From: CAKTOF01 sp964523945
Lineage (GTDB): Bacteria > Bacillota > Clostridia > Oscillospirales > Oscillospiraceae
Direction of reading: 5' to 3'
Assembly: GCA_964523945.1 (NCBI GenBank)
Contig: CAZGBU010000008.1
Location: forward strand, 1-33,888
DNA: 33,888 nt
The notes under the pieces were generated by a model, which was given only the letters and a program-made list of their open reading frames with translations, was not told the origin of the DNA and made no database searches. Position 1 is the stretch's first letter; each line of letters begins with the position of its first letter. Positions 15,789 to 24,360 of this stretch are shown in pieces. The position numbers and the translations under genes are program-made.

Positions 15789-16496
15789 CTATTCTTCGAG
15801 ACCGGCGAGCCGGCGCACGATGGCGCCGGCGGCGATCAGCCCCGCGGCGGACGGGACAAACGAGATGCTGCCCGGTACGGGCCGGCCGGGCCTGTCGCCG
15901 GATGGTTCGGCGGGCGGGCGCGGCGGCTCGTCGGAGCAGACAACACGGACATGCTCGATTCCGCGCCGGCGCAGCTCGCGCCGCATGACGCGCGCGAGCG
16001 GGCAGCCGCTTGTGTCGGCCAGGTCCATCAGGCGGAAGCGCGTCGGATCGAGTTTGTTGCCCGCGCCCATTACGCTGAGCACGTCCACACCTGCCGCCAT
16101 CGCGCGGGTGATGATCTCGAGCTTGCCGGAGACGGTGTCGATCGCGTCGAGCACATAGTCAAAGCGCGAAAAATCCAGCGCCGTCTCGTGCAGGAAAAAG
16201 ACCGGATGGCAGACGATCTCAAGCTCCGGACGGATTGTGTGCAGCCGCTGCGCGGCGGCGTCTGTTTTGCGCATGCCGATTGTCGCCCGCGTGGCGAAGA
16301 TCTGTCGGTTCAGGTTGCTCTCGGCGACGGTGTCGTGATCGATCAGCTCGAGCGCGCCGATGCCGGCACGGGCAAGCGCCTCGGCCGCGTGGCCGCCGAC
16401 GCCGCCGAGACCGAACACGGCCACGCGCGCGCGCGAAAGCCGCCCGACCGCATCGCGGCCGAGCAGCAGTTCGGTTCGGCTCAGGGCTTCAGACAT
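15789..16496 (-). CDS. tcdA: tRNA threonylcarbamoyladenosine dehydratase-like E1 family protein (TcdA)
   Basis: The product has 235 aa from ATG 16496, chosen for AGGAGG 6 nt upstream. The start LSRTELLLGRDAVGRLSRARVAVFGLGGVGGHAAEALARAGIGALELIDHDTVAESNLNRQ carries the ThiF/MoeB nucleotide-binding glycine motif (29-35) and NLNRQ (61-65). The C-terminal SISFVPSAAGLIAAGAIVRRLAG is typical of TcdA rather than MoeB or ThiF. TcdA uses ATP to cyclise t6A to ct6A at position 37 of ANN-decoding tRNAs. It ends with TAG, showing that TAG is a normal stop here. It lies after a terminator-like hairpin, so expression from the upstream genes may be partial. Confidence 0.9.
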   Translation of the reverse strand: MSEALSRTELLLGRDAVGRLSRARVAVFGLGGVGGHAAEALARAGIGALELIDHDTVAESNLNRQIFATRATIGMRKTDAAAQRLHTIRPELEIVCHPVFFLHETALDFSRFDYVLDAIDTVSGKLEIITRAMAAGVDVLSVMGAGNKLDPTRFRLMDLADTSGCPLARVMRRELRRRGIEHVRVVCSDEPPRPPAEPSGDRPGRPVPGSISFVPSAAGLIAAGAIVRRLAGLEE

Positions 16497-16511
16497 GGTA
16501 TCCTCCTGAAG

Positions 16512-16539
16512 AAAGCACCTGCCCCGGAGCAGGTGCTTT
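16512..16539 (-). terminator. Intergenic terminator or attenuating hairpin before tcdA
   Basis: An 11-bp stem AAAGCACCTGC/GCAGGTGCTTT with a 6-nt loop lies between the kinase-like gene and tcdA. On the minus strand it runs straight into TTTCTTC and then the tcdA ribosome site, so it probably reduces but may not abolish read-through. Confidence 0.65.
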
Positions 16540-16563
16540 GACTTGATTATGCGAAAGATGTGC

Positions 16564-17178
16564 TCAGCCGGACACGGCCTGATAGGCGGCAGCCAGGATG
16601 TTGACGGCGCCTTCGATGCCAAAGCGGCCGCTGTCAATCATCAAATCGTAGTTTTCTGACGCGTTCCAGTCGCGGCCGGTGTTGGCCTTGTAATATGCGC
16701 CGCGTTCCTTGTCGACCCGGCGCAGGAGTTTTTTGGCCTCCTGCTCGGTCTTGCCGAGCTGCTCCATCGCGTTATGTACGCGGGTATCCAGCCCCGCGAA
16801 GATAAACACGTCGAGCACATTTGGATGCTCCCGCAGGATGTAGTTTGCACAGCGGCCGACAATAATGCACGAACCCTGTTCGGCCAGGTCGCGGATCATG
16901 CGTGTCTGACTGGCGGACAGCTGCTCGTTTGTGGTCTGCATCGTACTGGCGGTCGAGTAGAAATACGACGCCATTGCGATGGACCGCTCAAACGGGGTGG
17001 CGGCTTTTTCATCAAACTGTTCGGCGTGCTCAATGGGAATGCCGTGTTCCTCCGCGGCCTTTTCAAGGATGAAACTGTCGTAGTAGGGGATGCCGAGCCG
17101 CTCGGACAGGAGCTGCCCGATCTCGTTGCCTTTGCTGCAAAACCGACGGCCAATGGTCACAATCGTACCGGTACCCAT
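16564..17178 (-). CDS. Cytidylate kinase-like family protein
   Basis: The product has 204 aa from ATG 17178 (GGAGGG upstream). The N-terminus GTIVTIGRRFCSKGNEIGQLLSERLGIPYYDSFILEKAAEEHGI, with the G-R-x3-S-x-G-x-E/I P-loop variant, is typical of the Cytidylate_kin2 family, as are IIVGRCANYILREHPNVLDVFIFA and the lid-like GKTEQEAKKLLRRVDKERGAYYKANTGRDWNASENYDLMIDSGRFGIE. These are common in Clostridia, distinct from the housekeeping Cmk, and their true substrate is unclear. It follows aroQ by 79 bp on the same strand. Confidence 0.88.
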   Translation of the reverse strand: MGTGTIVTIGRRFCSKGNEIGQLLSERLGIPYYDSFILEKAAEEHGIPIEHAEQFDEKAATPFERSIAMASYFYSTASTMQTTNEQLSASQTRMIRDLAEQGSCIIVGRCANYILREHPNVLDVFIFAGLDTRVHNAMEQLGKTEQEAKKLLRRVDKERGAYYKANTGRDWNASENYDLMIDSGRFGIEGAVNILAAAYQAVSG

Positions 17179-17257
17179 CGCTGTCCCTCCTTTGTCCGTT
17201 TTCTGAAGTTTATGATAGCAGACTGTGCCGGACATGTCAACGAACCGGCGCGGAAAA

Positions 17258-17683
17258 TCACCGTGCAGCCAGATAGGCGAGCGCCTCGCGGTAGCCCTCG
17301 AAATGATGGCCGCAGATGGTCTTCTCGGCGGCGAGTGAGACATAGGAGAACTGCCGGAACGTCTCGCGCTGCGAGATATCCGTCAGGTGCACTTCGACGG
17401 TCGGCAGACCGACGGCCTTGAGTGCATCGAGAATGGCGACCGACGTATGTGTGTAGGCGGCCGGGTTGATGATGATTCCGTCGTACACGCCGTGGGCAGC
17501 CTGGATGGTGTCGACGATATCGCCCTCGTGGTTGGACTGATAGAGCGTCACACACAGCCCCAGCTCCTCCGCCGCGGCGCGGATGAAATTGCACAGCGCA
17601 GGATAATCCTGTTTGCCGTACAGATCCGGCTCGCGCAGGCCGAGCAGATTGATGTTCGGACCGTTGATGACCAGTATGTTCAA
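17258..17683 (-). CDS. aroQ: Type II 3-dehydroquinate dehydratase
   Basis: The product has 141 aa. The start is a TTG at 17683 with GGAGG 9 nt upstream; it overlaps the preceding stop as TTGA, and no ATG or GTG is suitably placed. Motifs are NILVINGPNINLLGLREPDLYG with catalytic Tyr22, LYQSNHEGDIVDTIQAA, IIINPAAYTHTSVAILDAL and VEVHLTDISQRETFR. It converts 3-dehydroquinate to 3-dehydroshikimate, step three of the shikimate pathway. It is the last shikimate gene of the operon and completes the set encoded here. Confidence 0.95.
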   Translation of the reverse strand: MNILVINGPNINLLGLREPDLYGKQDYPALCNFIRAAAEELGLCVTLYQSNHEGDIVDTIQAAHGVYDGIIINPAAYTHTSVAILDALKAVGLPTVEVHLTDISQRETFRQFSYVSLAAEKTICGHHFEGYREALAYLAAR

Positions 17684-18909
17684 AGCTGCAGCACCTCCGC
17701 AATGGTTTTGGCGTTTGTTTCGGGATTGACGCAGTCGATCGCATGGTCGGCCCAGGCGGCGTACAGCGGCAATCGCTCGCGCGCAAGCTGCGCCGTCCCT
17801 TTCGCCTGGCTGACCGGCCGGCCCTTGGTGGAGAGGCCGGTAATGTCGCGCCGCAGGAAAAAGACCGTGCTGTTCTGGTGCAGCAGGTCGTAGTTTTCCG
17901 GCTGCGTGACCACGCCGCCGCCCGTGGCCAGGATCAGGCCGCTGCGCTTCGACCATGCGGCGAGCAGCGCTGTCTCACGCCGGCGAAACGCTGCTTCGCC
18001 GTGTGCGGCAAAGAAATCGGGAATGGACACGCCGGTCTCGCGCACGAACTGCTCGTCGAGGTCGACAAACGGCCGGCCGGTCAGCCGGCTGAGCGCCGCG
18101 CCGCACGACGACTTGCCGACGCCCGGCATGCCGATCAGCACGATGTTTTCCATCTGCGTGCCGAGCCGCGCGCAGACGGCTTCGTTTTCGTCCTCCGGTA
18201 TTGTCCGGCCCTGAAACAGCTCCTCGGCGCGCTTGGCCTGCGCGACGAGCATCAGCAGCCCGTTTGCGCAGGGAATTCCCAGCCGCGCTGCATCCAGCAG
18301 CAGTTTGGTGCGCGCGGGATTGTAGATCAGGTCGTACACGCCGCAAAGCGCCGGAAACGCAGTGAGATCGATCAGCGATGTGCCGTTGTCCGGATACATG
18401 CCGACCGGTGTGGCGTTGACGATCAGCGCCGCATCGCGGTGGCGGTCCAGATTCCCGTAGTTGTTTTCGCCGTGGCGGGAAATGGTGACGATCTCGCGCG
18501 CGCCGCGCGCGTGCAGCACCGCGCGTACCGTCGGCGCTGCGCCGCCGTCGCCGAGCACAAGCGCCTTTTTGCCGGCCGGGTCAATGCCCGCAGCGGCCAG
18601 CGCCCGGTCAAAGCCGTAGTAGTCGGTGTTGTCGCCGAACAGCGTCCCGTCTGCACGCCGGACGATCGTGTTGACGCTGCCGATTGCGCGCGCCGCGTCT
18701 GACAGCTCGCTCAGGTACGGGATGACCGCCTTTTTATATGGGATGGTCACATTGATGCCGTCGAATTCCGGCCGGGTCAGAAAGCCCGGCAGCGCCTCCG
18801 GCTCGACCTCATAGAGCGTGTAGCATTCCGGCGGGCAGCCGAACGCGGCGTGGATCTCGGGCGAATAGCTGTGGCCGAGCGACCGGCCGAGCAGGCCATA
18901 GCGCGCCAT
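17680..18909 (-). CDS. aroE-aroK: Fused shikimate dehydrogenase - shikimate kinase
   Basis: The single 409-aa frame encodes two enzymes. Residues 1 to about 250 are AroE: GLLGRSLGHSYSPEIHAAF, NVTIPYK with catalytic Lys59, FGDNTDYYGF with Asp96, the NADP-binding GDGGAAPTV (120-127) and NATPVGM. Residues 253-409 are AroK: MENIVLIGMPGVGKSSCGAAL with Walker A at about 260-268, FVDLDEQFVRETGVSIPDFFAAHGEAAFRRRE and LATGGGVV. Together they reduce 3-dehydroshikimate to shikimate and phosphorylate it. The junction retains a Met at 253, so a separate internal start cannot be excluded, but no good ribosome site was noted. The start overlaps the pheA stop by one base (TGATG). Confidence 0.95.
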   Translation of the reverse strand: MARYGLLGRSLGHSYSPEIHAAFGCPPECYTLYEVEPEALPGFLTRPEFDGINVTIPYKKAVIPYLSELSDAARAIGSVNTIVRRADGTLFGDNTDYYGFDRALAAAGIDPAGKKALVLGDGGAAPTVRAVLHARGAREIVTISRHGENNYGNLDRHRDAALIVNATPVGMYPDNGTSLIDLTAFPALCGVYDLIYNPARTKLLLDAARLGIPCANGLLMLVAQAKRAEELFQGRTIPEDENEAVCARLGTQMENIVLIGMPGVGKSSCGAALSRLTGRPFVDLDEQFVRETGVSIPDFFAAHGEAAFRRRETALLAAWSKRSGLILATGGGVVTQPENYDLLHQNSTVFFLRRDITGLSTKGRPVSQAKGTAQLARERLPLYAAWADHAIDCVNPETNAKTIAEVLQL

Positions 18910-20051
18910 CAGACGATCTCCGTATAGCTGCCGAGGTATTCGAACGTCTCGCAGAGCGTGTCAAGCTCGTCGATGAGTTGGATGAACTGCGGCGAGTAGA
19001 CCGACGTATCGAGATCGAAATAGAACATGAACTCAAAATCGCGGTCGGGGATCGGGCGCGACTCAAGCTTGTTCAGGTTCAGCCCCAGCGCGTTGATGCG
19101 CGCGAGCACGCGGTAGAGCGAGCCGGGCTTGTGCGGCACGGTCAGCATGATGCTTGTGCGGTCGGCGCCGGGATAGATCTCAAGGTTCTTGCTGATACAG
19201 ATGAAGCGCGTGTAGTTGTTGCCCTGATCCTGTACGGCGGTGGCCAGCGTGGACAGGCCGTACAGCTCCGCGCACGCGCGCGACGAGAGCGCTGCGATGT
19301 CGGTGCGGTCGGACTCGGCGACCATCTTGGCCGCGACGGCCGTGTTCTCGCAGACCGTGACTTTCACGCCCGGCAGGGATTTGAGGAACTCCTGCGACTG
19401 CGAGATGGCCTGCTCATGTGAGAAGATCTCCTTGATGTCGGAGAGCCTTGCGCCCTTTTTGGCCAGCAGGTTGTGGTCGATCTTCAGCCGGACGGAGCGG
19501 ACAATGCTGAAGTTGTACTCCATCATCAGGTCGTAGATCGTCGTCACCGAACCGGCGGTGCTGTTCTCAAGCGGCAGCACGCCATAGGTGCACAACCCGT
19601 TGTCAATGGCCGAGAACACGGCCTTGAAGTGGTTGCAGTACATGATGTTCGGCTGCGCAAAGAGCTTCTCCGCAGCGATCTGGGAGTATGCGCCCTCGAC
19701 GCCCTGGCAGGCGACGAGTGCCGTCTGCGGGAAGAGCTTCGGCGTTGTCTCGAGCGCCGTCTCAATGCGGCTGGCCAGCGGCGAGCGGCCGAGCAGCAGG
19801 CTGTCCTGGTATGCGCGGGAGAGGTCGAAGATCGTACCGTAGAGCACGCTGGCTGGCTGGGCGAATGTTTCGCCGGCGGCCTCGCGCACATCGGCGAGCT
19901 TCTGCCGCTCGCGCTGCACATCGAGCGCCGGCAGGTTGTGTGCTTTCTTGTACGCGGCGATCTCGCCGCTGATGGTCATGCGTTCGGTGAAAAGGCGCAC
20001 CAGGTCGGCGTCGATGCTGTCGATCCGGCCGCGGAGTTCAGACAAATCCAT
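18909..20051 (-). CDS. pheA: Bifunctional chorismate mutase / prephenate dehydratase (P-protein)
   Basis: The product has 380 aa. Residues 1 to about 85 are an AroQ-type chorismate mutase (LRGRIDSIDADLVRLFTERMTISGEIAAYKK). The middle is prephenate dehydratase (CQGVEGAYSQIAAEKLF, GVLPLENSTAGSV, NNYTRFICIS with the TRF motif). The C-terminus is an ACT domain (HKPGSLYRVLARINALGLNLNKLESRPI), where ESRP is the usual phenylalanine feedback site. It makes phenylpyruvate from chorismate. It begins 53 bp after the aroC stop with AAAGGAG upstream. Confidence 0.96.
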   Translation of the reverse strand: MDLSELRGRIDSIDADLVRLFTERMTISGEIAAYKKAHNLPALDVQRERQKLADVREAAGETFAQPASVLYGTIFDLSRAYQDSLLLGRSPLASRIETALETTPKLFPQTALVACQGVEGAYSQIAAEKLFAQPNIMYCNHFKAVFSAIDNGLCTYGVLPLENSTAGSVTTIYDLMMEYNFSIVRSVRLKIDHNLLAKKGARLSDIKEIFSHEQAISQSQEFLKSLPGVKVTVCENTAVAAKMVAESDRTDIAALSSRACAELYGLSTLATAVQDQGNNYTRFICISKNLEIYPGADRTSIMLTVPHKPGSLYRVLARINALGLNLNKLESRPIPDRDFEFMFYFDLDTSVYSPQFIQLIDELDTLCETFEYLGSYTEIV

Positions 20052-20104
20052 TGGCTTCAGGTCTCCTTTAATATTAATATAATAAGATGTATGGAATAAC
20101 AGGA

Positions 20105-21193
20105 TCAGGTGTGCCCGGCTTCGAGCAGCGCATCGAACAGGGCGATGGCGGCGGCCGCCTCAACGACCGGGACAGCGCGCGGAACGATGCACGGATCGTG
20201 GCGGCCGGTGATGGTCAGCTCGGCCGGCTCCATGCGCGAGAGTGAGACGCTCCGCTGCGGCAGGGCGATCGAAGGCGTCGGTTTGAACGCCGTGCGGAAG
20301 ATGACCGGCATGCCGGAGCTGATGCCGCCGAGAATGCCGCCGTGGCGATTGGTTTCGGTGCGGACGCAGCCGCCTTTGATGCAGAACGGATCGTTGTGGT
20401 CGCTGCCGCGCATGGCGGCCGCAGCAAAGCCGGCGCCGAATTCGATGCCGCGCACGGCGGGGATGCCGAAGACGATGGCGGCGATCCGGCTCTCCAGCCC
20501 GTCTGTCATCGGCCCGCCAAGGCCAGCCGGAACGCCGAGCGCTGCGCATTCAATGACACCGCCGACGGAATCGCCCGCTTCGTGCGCGCGTGCGATCTCG
20601 TCGATCATGGCCTGCCGCGCGGCCGCGTCGCCGCATGGAAACTCTGCCGCCGCCGCGGCGCTGAGCGCGTCCGGCGTGAGTGAAACCGGGTCAAAGCCCG
20701 GCGCCTCGACCGGTCCGACACGGACGATGTGCGCGCCGATTGAGACGCCGCGCCGCGCGAGGATCTGGCGGCAGATCCCGCCGAGAATGCACAGCGGCGC
20801 GGTCATCCGGCCGGAGAACGGGCCGCCGCCGGCCATATTGATCCGCCCGCCGTATTTGACCTGCGCCGTGTAGTCCGCGTGCGACGGGCGGGGCACATCG
20901 ATCAGATTGCTGTAGTCCTGCGAGCGGGTGTTGGTGTTGCGGATCTCGGCGCGCAGCCGCGTGCCGTCGAGCGTGCCATTGGTCAGCCCGGCGGAGAAGA
21001 CCGGCTCGTCCGCCTCGCGGCGCGGCGTGGACCAGGGCGTGCGCCCCGGCGCACGGCGGCGCAGAAATGCGCGCAGCGCATTGGGATCGACCGCTTCGCC
21101 GGCCGGCAACCCGTCGGCCTCGACGCCGATGGCCGGCTCGTGGGATCCACCGTAAATGGTGTAGTGCAGCACCGCGCCGTTGAACGTCATCAT
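20105..21193 (-). CDS. aroC: Chorismate synthase
   Basis: The product has 362 aa from ATG 21193, which overlaps the aroA stop (ATGA) and has GGAGG upstream. Motifs are YGGSHEPAIGVEADGLPAGE, RREADEPVFSAGLTNGTLDGTRL, RPSHADYTAQVKYG, MAGGGPFSGRMTAPLCILGGICRQIL and HGGILGGISSGMPVIFRTAFKPTPSI. The enzyme uses reduced FMN to form chorismate from EPSP. The MAGGGPFSGRMTA segment differs from the more common ARETxGRVAAGA and matches a divergent clostridial form. Confidence 0.95.
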   Translation of the reverse strand: MMTFNGAVLHYTIYGGSHEPAIGVEADGLPAGEAVDPNALRAFLRRRAPGRTPWSTPRREADEPVFSAGLTNGTLDGTRLRAEIRNTNTRSQDYSNLIDVPRPSHADYTAQVKYGGRINMAGGGPFSGRMTAPLCILGGICRQILARRGVSIGAHIVRVGPVEAPGFDPVSLTPDALSAAAAAEFPCGDAAARQAMIDEIARAHEAGDSVGGVIECAALGVPAGLGGPMTDGLESRIAAIVFGIPAVRGIEFGAGFAAAAMRGSDHNDPFCIKGGCVRTETNRHGGILGGISSGMPVIFRTAFKPTPSIALPQRSVSLSRMEPAELTITGRHDPCIVPRAVPVVEAAAAIALFDALLEAGHT

Positions 21194-22452
21194 GGCGTCT
21201 CCTCCGTTTCTCCGCCGAGGGCGGCAAAGTCCGCGAAAAATGCGGGGTAGGATTTCTGGACGGCCAGCGCGTCGGTGATGGTCACGGGGCCGTCCGACAG
21301 CAGCGCTGCAAGCGCCGCAGCCATCGCGATGCGGTGATCGTTCCACGAGTCGACCGTACCGCCGTGCAGCGGCCGGCCGCCGCGGATGACGAGGCCGTCC
21401 GGCGTTTCAGCGATGTCTGCACTGAGCGCCGTGAGCACGGCGCAGGTGGCCTGGAGGCGGTCGCTCTCCTTGATCCGCAGCCGTGCCGCGCCGGTGATGC
21501 GCGTTTCGCCTGCGGCCGCGCAGGCGACGACGGCGAGCGCCGGCACCAGATCGGGTGTGTTGGACGCGTTGATCTCGCACGCGTGAAGCGGCGCGGGAGC
21601 GACCGTCAGCGCATCCGGCGCGCTCTGTCCGACCGCCGCGCCGAAGCGCGCGAGCAGCGCCGCGACAGCGCGGTCGCCCTGCGCAGACTGGAGATTCAGC
21701 CCTGTTACCGTGACGGGTGCAGGGCCAATCGCGCCGGCGCACAGCCACACGGCGGCATTCGACCAGTCCCCCTCGACGGTCAGCATATCCGGTGCGCGGT
21801 AGCTGCCTGCGACAGTGAAGCAGTCGCCCTCGCGTGCCACCTGGATACCGCACCGACGCATTGCGTCCACGGTCAGGTCGAGGTAGCCCGCGGATTCGAG
21901 CCGGCCGGTCATCTGCAGCTGCCCGCCGCCAAGCAGCGGCAGCGCGAGCAGCATCCCGCTGAGAAACTGCGATGAGATGTCCGCCGGCAGTGAGAAGGTA
22001 TGCCCTGTCAGCCGGCCGCCGCAGCACAGCGGATTGCTGCCGGGCGGCGAAAGGGCAGCGCCGTGCGCAATCAGCACCTCCCGCAGCGGGGAGAGCGGCC
22101 GCTCGGGCAGCCGCCCGTGCATCCGGATTTCGCACGGTATGCCAAGCGCGCTCACAACCGGCAGCAGAAAGCGGAGCGTTGAGCCGGACTCGCCGGCGTC
22201 CAGCACGGCGGTCTGCCGCGCGCCGGGGCGCAGCGGCCGGACGGAAAAACCGTCCGCCGTCCGCGCAATGTCCGCCCCGAGCGCGTTCAGACAGGAAACG
22301 GTTGCAAGAATATCCTCGGACACGCTTGCGCAGGCGATGTGCGACGGTGTTTCCGAGAGCGCGGCGCAGATCAGCAGCCGATGTGCGCAGGACTTTGACG
22401 CGATGGCGCGCACGCTGCCGCCGAAGCGGCCGGCGCGTACAATCTGATTCAT
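21190..22452 (-). CDS. aroA: 3-phosphoshikimate 1-carboxyvinyltransferase (EPSP synthase)
   Basis: The product has 420 aa from ATG 22452. Motifs are SKSCAHRLLICAALS near the start, DAGESGSTLRFLLPV, HGRLPERPLSPL, SSQFLSGMLLALPLL, a VEGDWSNAAVWLCAGAIG segment, RIKESDRLQAT and DSWNDHRIAMAAALAALLSDGPVTI. It transfers enolpyruvate from PEP to shikimate-3-phosphate. It lies 10 bp downstream of aroB in a tight operon. Confidence 0.96.
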   Translation of the reverse strand: MNQIVRAGRFGGSVRAIASKSCAHRLLICAALSETPSHIACASVSEDILATVSCLNALGADIARTADGFSVRPLRPGARQTAVLDAGESGSTLRFLLPVVSALGIPCEIRMHGRLPERPLSPLREVLIAHGAALSPPGSNPLCCGGRLTGHTFSLPADISSQFLSGMLLALPLLGGGQLQMTGRLESAGYLDLTVDAMRRCGIQVAREGDCFTVAGSYRAPDMLTVEGDWSNAAVWLCAGAIGPAPVTVTGLNLQSAQGDRAVAALLARFGAAVGQSAPDALTVAPAPLHACEINASNTPDLVPALAVVACAAAGETRITGAARLRIKESDRLQATCAVLTALSADIAETPDGLVIRGGRPLHGGTVDSWNDHRIAMAAALAALLSDGPVTITDALAVQKSYPAFFADFAALGGETEETP

Positions 22453-22462
22453 CGCGGCCACC

Positions 22463-23509
22463 TCACAGCCCGCCGGCAATATAGCCGCGCAGGTCTTCGA
22501 TGGGCATGCGCCGCAGCTCGCAGCGGCCGATCTCCCGTGGAATCACAAGCGTAATGGTGTCGCCGGCGCGCTTTTTGTCCGCGCGCATCGCGCTGTCGAG
22601 CGCCTCGGCGGAGAAGGTTGTCTCAACCGGCAGCCCGGCGCGCAGCAGCGCGCTCATCACGGTCAGCGCCGTACCGGGCGGGCAGTCGCCGGCACGTTCG
22701 GCTGCACAGGTGATTACGGCCAGGCCGATGGCGACGGCTCTGCCGTGGCTCGTGCCGTAGTTCGTCAGCTTTTCGATTGCATGTGCGACGGTGTGGCCGA
22801 GGTTCAGGCTCTGACGCGCGCCGGTATCGCGTTCGTCGGCCTGCACAATGTCGCGCTTGATCTCCACACACCGGCGGATGAGCTCGGACCGGTTTTTCTC
22901 CGGGTCGAGCATCAGCCGCAGAATGTCAGGGTCCTGCAGCACACCGTATTTGATGACCTCTGCACAGCCGTCGGCGAAGATCTCCTCCGGCAGCGTGGCA
23001 AGTGTACCCGGATCGCACAGCACCAGATCGGGCTGACAGAACGCACCGGCCAGGTTCTTTCCAGCCGTCAGGTCGATGGCAGTCTTGCCGCCGACGGACG
23101 AATCGACCATTGCCAGCAGCGTCGTCGGAATCTGCACGAGCTTCACCCCGCGCAGATACGTCGCCGCGGCGAAGCCGGCCAGGTCGCCGACCACGCCGCC
23201 GCCGAGCGCGACCACCGCGTCCGCGCGTGTCAGGCCGTTTGCCGCGAGGAATTCCAGCAGTTCGACATATGTCGCCGCGTTCTTCGATGTCTCGCCGTGC
23301 GGAAACACAAATTCGCATACGAGCAGGCCGGCGTCCTCCAGGCTCCTGCGCACCGGCGCGGCGTACAGCGGCGCAACGGTGTCGTCTGTGCACAGTGCGC
23401 ACGCGCCTGCGCCGGTTGCCGCGGCGATCAGCCCGCCGCAGCGTGCGATCAGCCCGGATTCGATCCGGACGTCATAGGTTTTGGATGCTTTGACGGTGAC
23501 GGTGGCCAT
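22463..23509 (-). CDS. aroB: 3-dehydroquinate synthase
   Basis: The product has 348 aa from ATG 23509, overlapping the tyrA stop by one base (TGATG). Motifs are FPHGETSKN, ALGGGVVGDLAGFAAATYLRGVKLVQIPTTLLAMVDSSVGGKTAIDL (NAD and metal site), GCAEVIKYG and NLGHTVAHAIE. It cyclises DAHP to 3-dehydroquinate. Confidence 0.97.
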   Translation of the reverse strand: MATVTVKASKTYDVRIESGLIARCGGLIAAATGAGACALCTDDTVAPLYAAPVRRSLEDAGLLVCEFVFPHGETSKNAATYVELLEFLAANGLTRADAVVALGGGVVGDLAGFAAATYLRGVKLVQIPTTLLAMVDSSVGGKTAIDLTAGKNLAGAFCQPDLVLCDPGTLATLPEEIFADGCAEVIKYGVLQDPDILRLMLDPEKNRSELIRRCVEIKRDIVQADERDTGARQSLNLGHTVAHAIEKLTNYGTSHGRAVAIGLAVITCAAERAGDCPPGTALTVMSALLRAGLPVETTFSAEALDSAMRADKKRAGDTITLVIPREIGRCELRRMPIEDLRGYIAGGL

Positions 23510-24339
23510 CAGCCGTCCACCTCCTCTTTTCTCTGCCGCCCCTCTGCGAGCAGGGCTTTCAGCCGCGGCGCGTCGCCGGCGGCGATGGCGTCGCGATACT
23601 GCCCGAGCGACGCGATGAGAAGATCCAGTTCCCGGCCGAGGTTGTCGGCGTTTTCCAGAAACAGATCGGTCCACATTGTCTCGTTGAGCCAGGCGACGCG
23701 GGTCAGATCCTTGTAGCTGCCGGCGGAAAAGCCCTTGTGCGCACGCGCCGTGGGGCTTTTGATATAGGCGTTGGAGACAACGTGCGCAAGCTGCGAGGTG
23801 AACGCGATCAGCTCGTCATGCTGTTCGGCACTTGTTACGCTGATGCGGCCGAACTCGCATGGTGCGAGCATGTCGTAGACGGCCTGCAGCAGCGCGGCGT
23901 CCGCGCCGGCAGGGGGCACGATTACCATCGGCGCGCCCCGGAACATCGTCGCGCGGCTGTGCTTGAAGCCGGAATACTGCGTGCCGGCCATCGGGTGGCC
24001 GCCGACGTAGGTGTATCCATACTGCCGGGCCAGGCGGAAGCCCGCCTCGCACACAAGCCGCTTGGTGCCGCAGCAGTCGATGACAAACGTGTGCGCCGGC
24101 AGCTTTGGTGCAATGCGCTCCATATATGCAATGGCGTCGGATGGATACAGCGCGATCAGGATCAGGTCACATGTGGGCAGCGCGGCGTCGTCCAGCGCCC
24201 CGTCTGCCGCGCCGGCCAGCGCGGCGTAGGAGACGATGCTCTCGTCGATGTCATACAGATAGACCGTGTGTCCCTTTGCCTTGTACGCGCGCGCGAGCGA
24301 CCCGCCGATCAGCCCGGCGCCGGCGATTCCGACTTTCAT
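23509..24339 (-). CDS. tyrA: Prephenate dehydrogenase
   Basis: The product has 276 aa, a monofunctional TyrA. The NAD-binding motif GIAGAGLIGGSLARAYKAKGHTVYLYDID is at the N-terminus, followed by FVIDCCGTK, GGHPMAGTQYSGF with the catalytic HPMAG, and TSAEQHDELIAFTSQLAHVVSNAY. It oxidatively decarboxylates prephenate to 4-hydroxyphenylpyruvate for tyrosine. No C-terminal ACT domain is present. The start at 24339 has GGGAGG upstream. Confidence 0.95.
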   Translation of the reverse strand: MKVGIAGAGLIGGSLARAYKAKGHTVYLYDIDESIVSYAALAGAADGALDDAALPTCDLILIALYPSDAIAYMERIAPKLPAHTFVIDCCGTKRLVCEAGFRLARQYGYTYVGGHPMAGTQYSGFKHSRATMFRGAPMVIVPPAGADAALLQAVYDMLAPCEFGRISVTSAEQHDELIAFTSQLAHVVSNAYIKSPTARAHKGFSAGSYKDLTRVAWLNETMWTDLFLENADNLGRELDLLIASLGQYRDAIAAGDAPRLKALLAEGRQRKEEVDG

Positions 24340-24360
24340 GCGTTCACCTCCCGGATGCGC

